Shown: piece by piece, positions 59,494-64,000 of the stretch | How the letters are laid out: each line of letters begins with the position of its first letter | Position numbering within the stretch: the stretch's first letter is position 1 | NCBI GenBank assembly: GCA_910587045.1 | Contig: CAJULG010000001.1 | Span: 374,116-438,115 of the forward strand | DNA: 64,000 nucleotides | Source of the DNA: an uncultured Lachnospiraceae bacterium | GTDB taxonomy: Bacteria > Bacillota > Clostridia > Lachnospirales > Lachnospiraceae | Direction of reading: 5' to 3' | Translations under genes and position numbers: made by a program | The notes under the pieces: generated by a model | Databases searched by the model: none | Told to the model about the DNA's origin: nothing | The model's input: the letters and a program-made list of their open reading frames with translations, nothing else

Positions 59494-60564
59494 CTAGCTT
59501 TCCTGCATTTTTGAAAGCTTTGCTGCCTGATCTGCTGCAATACAGGCATCAATGATCTCCTGAATATCTCCGTCCATAATCTTATCCAGCTTATATAAGG
59601 TCAGATTGATCCGGTGGTCTGTCACCCGTCCCTGCGGGAAATTATAAGTCCGGATCTTCTCCGAACGGTCGCCGGTTCCGATCTGGCTGCGTCTGGCCTC
59701 CGCCTCCGCATCATGCTGCTTCTGCTGTTCTAAGTCATACAGTTTGGCCCGCAACAGGGCAAATGCCTTTTCCTTGTTCTGGAGCTGTGACTTTTCTGTC
59801 TGACTATAGATCACGATCCCGGTCGGATAATGAGTCAGACGAACCGCAGAATCCGTGGTATTAACGCACTGACCGCCATTTCCGGATGCACGCATGACAT
59901 CAATCCGGATATCCTTTTCATTAATCTCGATATCCACATCTTCCGCTTCCGGCATAACTGCAACCGTAATGGTCGAGGTATGAATCCGTCCGCCGGATTC
60001 TGTCTCCGGTACCCGCTGTACCCGGTGTACACCGGACTCGTATTTCATAACGGAATACGCGCCGGTTCCGTTGATCATGCAGGTTACACTCTTCATACCG
60101 CCAATGCCGATCTCCTCACATTCGAGAAGCTCTACCTTCCAGCGTCTTCCTTCCGCATAATGTACATACATGCGGTAAATCTCTGCTGCGAACAGGGCCG
60201 CCTCATCACCTCCGGCACCAGCCCGTATTTCCACGATCACACTTTTATCATCGTTAGGATCCTTGGGAAGCAATAATATCTTAAGTGCCTGCTCACAGGA
60301 AGCCAGTGCTTCCTTTCCGGCGGCCAGTTCTTCCTTTGCCAGCTCCCGCATCTCCTCGTCGGATTCCTCCATCATGGACAGACTGTCATCAATCGTCTGC
60401 TTCGCTGCCTTGTACTCCTGATACTTCTCCACTAACGGAGTCAGATCACTGTACTCCTTCATCCGCTTCCGGTAGCGTTCCTGATCATTGGCAATCTCCG
60501 GCGAATTCAGTTCCTCCTGTATTTCCTCATATCGAACTAATAAATCCTCTAATCTGTCAAACAT
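59494..60564 (-). CDS. prfA: Peptide chain release factor 1
   Basis: A 356-residue class I release factor. P186-E-T188 (VPETESGGRIHTS) is the stop-codon P-x-T motif of RF1, and G230-G-Q232 (GNGGQCVN) is the peptidyl-tRNA hydrolysis motif. It recognises UAA and UAG. AGAGG precedes ATG 60564; ATG 60591 is less likely. Its GGQ glutamine is methylated by PrmC, encoded 55 nt upstream. Confidence 0.97.
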   Translation of the reverse strand: MFDRLEDLLVRYEEIQEELNSPEIANDQERYRKRMKEYSDLTPLVEKYQEYKAAKQTIDDSLSMMEESDEEMRELAKEELAAGKEALASCEQALKILLLPKDPNDDKSVIVEIRAGAGGDEAALFAAEIYRMYVHYAEGRRWKVELLECEEIGIGGMKSVTCMINGTGAYSVMKYESGVHRVQRVPETESGGRIHTSTITVAVMPEAEDVDIEINEKDIRIDVMRASGNGGQCVNTTDSAVRLTHYPTGIVIYSQTEKSQLQNKEKAFALLRAKLYDLEQQKQHDAEAEARRSQIGTGDRSEKIRTYNFPQGRVTDHRINLTLYKLDKIMDGDIQEIIDACIAADQAAKLSKMQES

Positions 60565-60619
60565 ACTGATCCTCTTTCTGCTTTCCTGCATTTCATTCTC
60601 ATATCAATCTATCACCGGA

Positions 60620-61522
60620 TCACATTTCCCTGCCTTTCCGCGCATAGATCACCCGGTCAAGGCCTGCAAGATCCTGCTTCACTGTAACTTCTTCAAACCC
60701 CGCACCTACAAGTATCTGCCTGACATCATCTGCCTGATCAAAGCCAATCTCAAAGAATACATATCCATCCTCCTCCAGATAACCATCTGCCTGTTCTATG
60801 ATCCTGCGATAGAAACTAAGTCCATCCTCCGCTCCATCCAATGCCAGCCTGGGTTCATACTGTTGTACCTCTGGCATCAATGTATCTACCACATGACTTG
60901 GTATGTACGGAGGATTCGATACAATGATCCCATACCTTCCACTGATATGATTCCAGATATCACTTTCTACAATGCTTACGTCAGCATGAAGCCGCGTTGC
61001 ATTCTCCCTTGCAACCTGCAACGCTTCCGGTGATACATCTGCCAGTACCACGGGATACGGTTCCCCACCAGGTTTCTTTAATTCCGCCATCCTCATCTGA
61101 TCTCGATTGCCCTCTGCCAGCAGCCAGAGGCTTAAACCGATACAGCCGGAACCGCAACACATATCCAGAATCCGTACCGGCTTTGCCGGCTGTCTATGCA
61201 GATGCTCCAGAACCATCTCCACCAGAAGCTCTGTATCCTGCCTTGGGATCAGTACGGATTCATTGACCCGAAAGGAAAGCCCCATGAATTCCTGTTCCCC
61301 GGTAATATACTGTAACGGCATATGATGGCAGCGCTGACGGATCGCATTCCGATAGCTTTGTACTACTTCCTCTGCTACTGTATGTTCCGGATGCAACAGA
61401 AGAAAAGAATGATCCTGACCGGATGCCCATTCCAGCAGATAGCGGGCATCCAGCCTCGCTTCCGGAATTCCTGCTCCGGAAAGTATTTGATTTCCTTCTT
61501 TCCATAACTCCTGCAACGTCAT
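60620..61522 (-). CDS. prmC: Release factor glutamine methyltransferase
   Basis: A 300-residue SAM-dependent methyltransferase. The helical N-terminal domain (LEWASGQDHSFLLLHPEH) binds the release factor; PVRILDMCCGSGCIGLSL binds SAM, and N-P-P-Y-I-P is the catalytic motif for glutamine N5. It modifies the GGQ of RF1 and RF2. It is 5 nt after the DUF1385 gene and just before prfA, the order usual in Clostridia. Confidence 0.96.
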   Translation of the reverse strand: MTLQELWKEGNQILSGAGIPEARLDARYLLEWASGQDHSFLLLHPEHTVAEEVVQSYRNAIRQRCHHMPLQYITGEQEFMGLSFRVNESVLIPRQDTELLVEMVLEHLHRQPAKPVRILDMCCGSGCIGLSLWLLAEGNRDQMRMAELKKPGGEPYPVVLADVSPEALQVARENATRLHADVSIVESDIWNHISGRYGIIVSNPPYIPSHVVDTLMPEVQQYEPRLALDGAEDGLSFYRRIIEQADGYLEEDGYVFFEIGFDQADDVRQILVGAGFEEVTVKQDLAGLDRVIYARKGREM

Positions 61523-61527
61523 GATCC

Positions 61528-62493
61528 TTATGCCTCTGTTTCCTCCAATGATTCCAATTCCTCTGAAACTGCCGCCTCAGCATTCAATGCTCTCTGATAT
61601 GCCCGCCAGTCCAGTACGCCTTCCACCGAAGCGATGGCCACCTCCAGCATTTCCAGATCCGGCTCCTTTGTTGTTAACCGCTGTATCCATAATCCGGGTG
61701 CGCTGATCGCCCGAATGATCCAGGAATCATTTCGGCCGGCCAGCCGGATAAACTCATAGGATACTCCCGCAATCACCGGTACCAGTAATATCCGCAGTAC
61801 CATTCGTAACACAGTCTGATCAACATTGATCACCATAAAAAACAGAATACTGATGATCATAACAAGAAATAGAAAGCTGGTTCCGCAGCGTTTATGAAAC
61901 CGGGTATACTGCATTACATTTTCCGGTGTCAGCGGCACGCCTGCCTCTAAGCAATTAATCGTCTTATGCTCGGCACCATGATACATGAAGACCCGCTTCA
62001 TATCATTCATCTGGGAAATTGCCAGAATATACAACAGGAAAATGATCAATCGTATTACGCCCTCCAATAAGGCCACAACAATATTATTGTCAATTCCTTT
62101 CCGAATAAACTCGGAAAGAAAGGCCGGGAGGAGAATAAATAATCCAACCGCCAGAATAATGGAAAGGAAGACAGAAATGAACATAAGAATTCCTTCCCCG
62201 CCCTTTTTGACTGCCTTCTCTGCCGGAGCTTCAGCCGGATTTTCCTCTTCCTCATAAAAGCTGGCAGAATATGTTAACGTCTTCATACCGATCACCAGAG
62301 ACTCAATGAAATTCACAATCCCCCGTATGATCGGAATTCGAAGGATTGCCGCTCGGTCACCCATGGCAACATAATTCTCTACCTTTACCTCAATTGTCTG
62401 ATCCGGCTTCCGGACAGCAATGGCATACTGATCCTGATTCTTCATCATGACCCCTTCGATGACTGCCTGACCGCCTATATATATACGTTTCAT
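61528..62493 (-). CDS. DUF1385 family membrane protein
   Basis: A 321-residue protein. IGGQAVIEGVMMKNQDQYAIAVRKPD opens the family, HGAEHKTINCLEAG is its second signature, RCGTSFLFLVMIISILFF its third; four or so helices lie between 90 and 250. Widespread in Firmicutes next to prmC/prfA. Function unknown. An intrinsic terminator lies before it (62518-62544), so part of the transcripts from rpmE stop short. Confidence 0.95.
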   Translation of the reverse strand: MKRIYIGGQAVIEGVMMKNQDQYAIAVRKPDQTIEVKVENYVAMGDRAAILRIPIIRGIVNFIESLVIGMKTLTYSASFYEEEENPAEAPAEKAVKKGGEGILMFISVFLSIILAVGLFILLPAFLSEFIRKGIDNNIVVALLEGVIRLIIFLLYILAISQMNDMKRVFMYHGAEHKTINCLEAGVPLTPENVMQYTRFHKRCGTSFLFLVMIISILFFMVINVDQTVLRMVLRILLVPVIAGVSYEFIRLAGRNDSWIIRAISAPGLWIQRLTTKEPDLEMLEVAIASVEGVLDWRAYQRALNAEAAVSEELESLEETEA

Positions 62494-62517
62494 GTTTCCT
62501 CCAGTCCTATACTGAAA

Positions 62518-62544
62518 AAGGTTGGGACATTCAATCCCAACCTT
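62518..62544 (-). terminator. Terminator between rpmE and DUF1385
   Basis: Perfect 10-bp stem (62535-62544 with 62518-62527), 7-nt loop, then TTTTT on the minus strand. It sits only 25 nt before the DUF1385 start, so it probably tunes readthrough. Confidence 0.88.
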
Positions 62545-62558
62545 ATCACTTCTTATTC

Positions 62559-62762
62559 TTACTGATTCACACCATACTTACGATTGAACTTATCAATACG
62601 TCCACGAGCCTGAGCTGCCTTCTGCTGACCAGTGTAGAATGAATGACACTTGGAGCAGATCTCCACATGGATATCTTCTTTTGTTGATCCTGTAACAAAT
62701 TCGTTACCACAGTTGCAGACAACCTTTGCCTGGTAATAATCTGGATGGATTCCTTCTTTCAT
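62559..62762 (-). CDS. rpmE: 50S ribosomal protein L31
   Basis: A 67-residue ribosomal protein. MKEGIHPDYYQAKVVCNCGNEF and HVEICSKCHSFYTGQQK: Cys 16, 18, 36 and 39 make the zinc-binding (C+) form. ATG 62762 has GAGG at 8 nt; the GTG 62771 in frame overlaps that site. Promoter at 62837-62865. Confidence 0.98.
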   Translation of the reverse strand: MKEGIHPDYYQAKVVCNCGNEFVTGSTKEDIHVEICSKCHSFYTGQQKAAQARGRIDKFNRKYGVNQ

Positions 62763-62800
62763 TTTTTTCACCTCACCGTTAATTCCTAATCTATTTGAGC

Positions 62801-62813
62801 AGACGTAACGTCT
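62801..62813 (-). promoter_or_regulatory. Small hairpin in the rpmE leader
   Basis: AGACG-TTA-CGTCT on the minus strand, a 5-bp stem with 3-nt loop in the leader about 40 nt before the start codon. A role in L31 control is only a guess. Confidence 0.3.
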
Positions 62814-62836
62814 ATCATTCGCCCAACAGCTTTCTC

Positions 62837-62865
62837 ATTTTAGCATAGAGTTTCCCTGATTGCAA
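62837..62865 (-). promoter_or_regulatory. Extended -10 promoter of rpmE
   Basis: Minus strand: TTGCAA (62860-62865), 17 bp ending in TGC, TAAAAT (62837-62842). It lies between rho and rpmE. Confidence 0.8.
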
Positions 62866-62916
62866 GCCTATTTTACAAAATATCCGCAAATCCTATAGAA
62901 ACAGTTGTCATGTCAG

Positions 62917-64000
62917 CTATCTTCGCCCCAGTGACTTTTGAACCAGACTCAAAAATTCCGTATTATCCCTGGTACGCACAAAGAGCTTCAGCACTTCCTC
63001 AATCGCCTCATCCGACTTGGAACCGCTCATTTCCCTGCGGATCAGATACATTGCCTCCTGCTCCTCCTTTGACAACAGCAGATCATCTCTCCGGGTGCCG
63101 GATTTACTGATGTCGATCGCAGGAAAGATCCGCTTTTCTGACAGCTTCCGGTCAAGCACCAGTTCCATGTTACCGGTTCCCTTAAATTCCTCAAATACCA
63201 CATCATCCATCTTACTTCCGGTATCCACAAGAGCCGTTGCAAGGATGGTAAGGCTACCGCCCTCCCGAATATTCCTTGCTGCGCCAAAAAACTTTTTCGG
63301 CATATATAATGCAGCCGGATCCAGACCGCCGGTCAGGGTACGTCCGCTCGGCGGTACGATCAGGTTGTACGCCCTTGCCAGACGGGTAATGCTGTCCAGC
63401 AGGATCACTACATCCTTCTTATGCTCTACCAGACGCTTGGCACGATCCAGTACCATTTCGGCCACCCGCTTATGATGATCCGGAAGCTCATCAAAAGTGG
63501 AATAGATCACCTCCACATTCGGTCCCTCGATGGATTCCCGGATATCCGTTACCTCCTCCGGTCTTTCATCAATCAGCAGGACCAGCATGTGAATATCCTT
63601 ATGATTATTGCTGATGGTCTTGGCCATCTGCTTCAACAGTGTTGTCTTACCTGCCTTTGGCGGCGATACGATCATCCCTCTCTGTCCCTTGCCGATCGGT
63701 GCGATCATATCCACAATACGCATTGGAATATCCGCGCCTCTCTGCTCCAGCTTAATCTTCTCCTCCGGGAAGATCGGCGTCAGCTCTTCAAATGGTCTTC
63801 GCTTCTGTGCCTCTAACGGATGATAACCATTCACAGACCGTATATACAATAACGCACTGAATTTCTCTGCCTGTGTCTTTATCCGGGTATTGCCATACAG
63901 GATATCGCCGGTCTTTAAATTAAAGCGGCGGATCTGTGCCGGTGAAACATAGACATCACTATCGCCCGGAAGATAATTCGCACTCCGTATGAACCCGTAT
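62917..64000 (-). CDS. rho: Transcription termination factor Rho (5' part outside window)
   Basis: The frame runs to the window edge, giving about 360 codons of the C-terminal part. GFIRSANYLPGDSDVYVSPA and IRRFNLKTGDILYG are the RNA-binding domain end; SPPKAGKTTLLKQMAK is Walker A, MLVLLIDERPEEVTD Walker B-like; SGRTLTGGLD the Q/R-loop region. Rho is the ATP-driven RNA helicase that ends transcription. The true start is upstream of 64000. Confidence 0.98.
   Translation of the reverse strand, partial: YGFIRSANYLPGDSDVYVSPAQIRRFNLKTGDILYGNTRIKTQAEKFSALLYIRSVNGYHPLEAQKRRPFEELTPIFPEEKIKLEQRGADIPMRIVDMIAPIGKGQRGMIVSPPKAGKTTLLKQMAKTISNNHKDIHMLVLLIDERPEEVTDIRESIEGPNVEVIYSTFDELPDHHKRVAEMVLDRAKRLVEHKKDVVILLDSITRLARAYNLIVPPSGRTLTGGLDPAALYMPKKFFGAARNIREGGSLTILATALVDTGSKMDDVVFEEFKGTGNMELVLDRKLSEKRIFPAIDISKSGTRRDDLLLSKEEQEAMYLIRREMSGSKSDEAIEEVLKLFVRTRDNTEFLSLVQKSLGRR

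Noticed and set aside
1..64000. CRISPR arrays, tRNA/rRNA genes, prophage or insertion sequences
   Set aside because: None found on reading; the only tandem repeats are the 96-bp units at 47159-47450, which have no spacers of CRISPR type.

Overview
The window reads as a chromosome segment from a low-to-mid GC Firmicute of the class Clostridia, most likely family Lachnospiraceae. The support is strong AGGAGG ribosome sites, canonical sigma-A promoters (TTGACA-17-TATAAT type), a BirA-BioY pair with a clostridial BirA box, and lineage-typical families (DUF5688, DUF6034, DUF1292, SEC-C, a high-cysteine 'chorion-class' protein, DHHW plus MBOAT). The genus is not resolved. Nearly all genes lie on the minus strand. 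I see no tRNA, rRNA, CRISPR array, integrase or transposase.

Region 1 (1-10.8 kb, minus) is a surface-polysaccharide operon read from one excellent promoter at 10657-10685. In order it encodes an LCP ligase, GT4 and GT2 glycosyltransferases, a COG5610-like protein, an ABC-2 export permease and its ATPase, two paralogous GlfT2-like galactofuranosyltransferases and a truncated ferredoxin/F420-hydrogenase-beta-like protein. The two GlfT2-like genes are visibly more A+T-rich than their neighbours. An XRE regulator diverges from the operon.

Region 2 (11.2-20.1 kb) holds a P-loop kinase, a zinc-ribbon/TPM/small-lipoprotein module, a cysteine-rich duplicated hydrophobic protein behind a sigma-K-like promoter, two overlapping small genes, a small gene whose ribosome site is buried in a hairpin, and leuS preceded by an Arg/Asp/Gly/Asn-rich disordered protein. 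Region 3 (20.1-32.6 kb) has a Na/Pi cotransporter with PhoU domain, a DHHW/MBOAT acetylation pair, a UvrD-type helicase overlapping gltX, SEC-C and patatin proteins, and the birA-bioY operon with its operator.

Region 4 (32.6-41.1 kb) is a two-component system followed by a DUF6034 lipoprotein, two ABC permease-like proteins, an ATPase, a CARDB-like anchored protein and a bitopic membrane protein. It looks like one envelope machine. Region 5 (41.1-46.1 kb) is a MerR-led redox operon with two secreted flavodoxin-type lipoproteins, one fused to a formylglycine-generating-enzyme-like domain and broken by a one-base frameshift. The operon continues with an iron-sulfur-flavoprotein-like reductase, an aldo/keto reductase and a DUF4405 membrane protein.

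Region 6 (46.1-54.9 kb) has an esterase, a block of 96-bp tandem repeats that carry terminator-like hairpins, a heterodimeric ABC exporter, rarA, a stand-alone receiver protein, a TetR regulator and a cold-shock protein. Region 7 (54.9-64 kb) holds DUF5688, a hisC-like gene, an autoregulated GntR-ABC operon, and the conserved block rho-rpmE-DUF1385-prmC-prfA.
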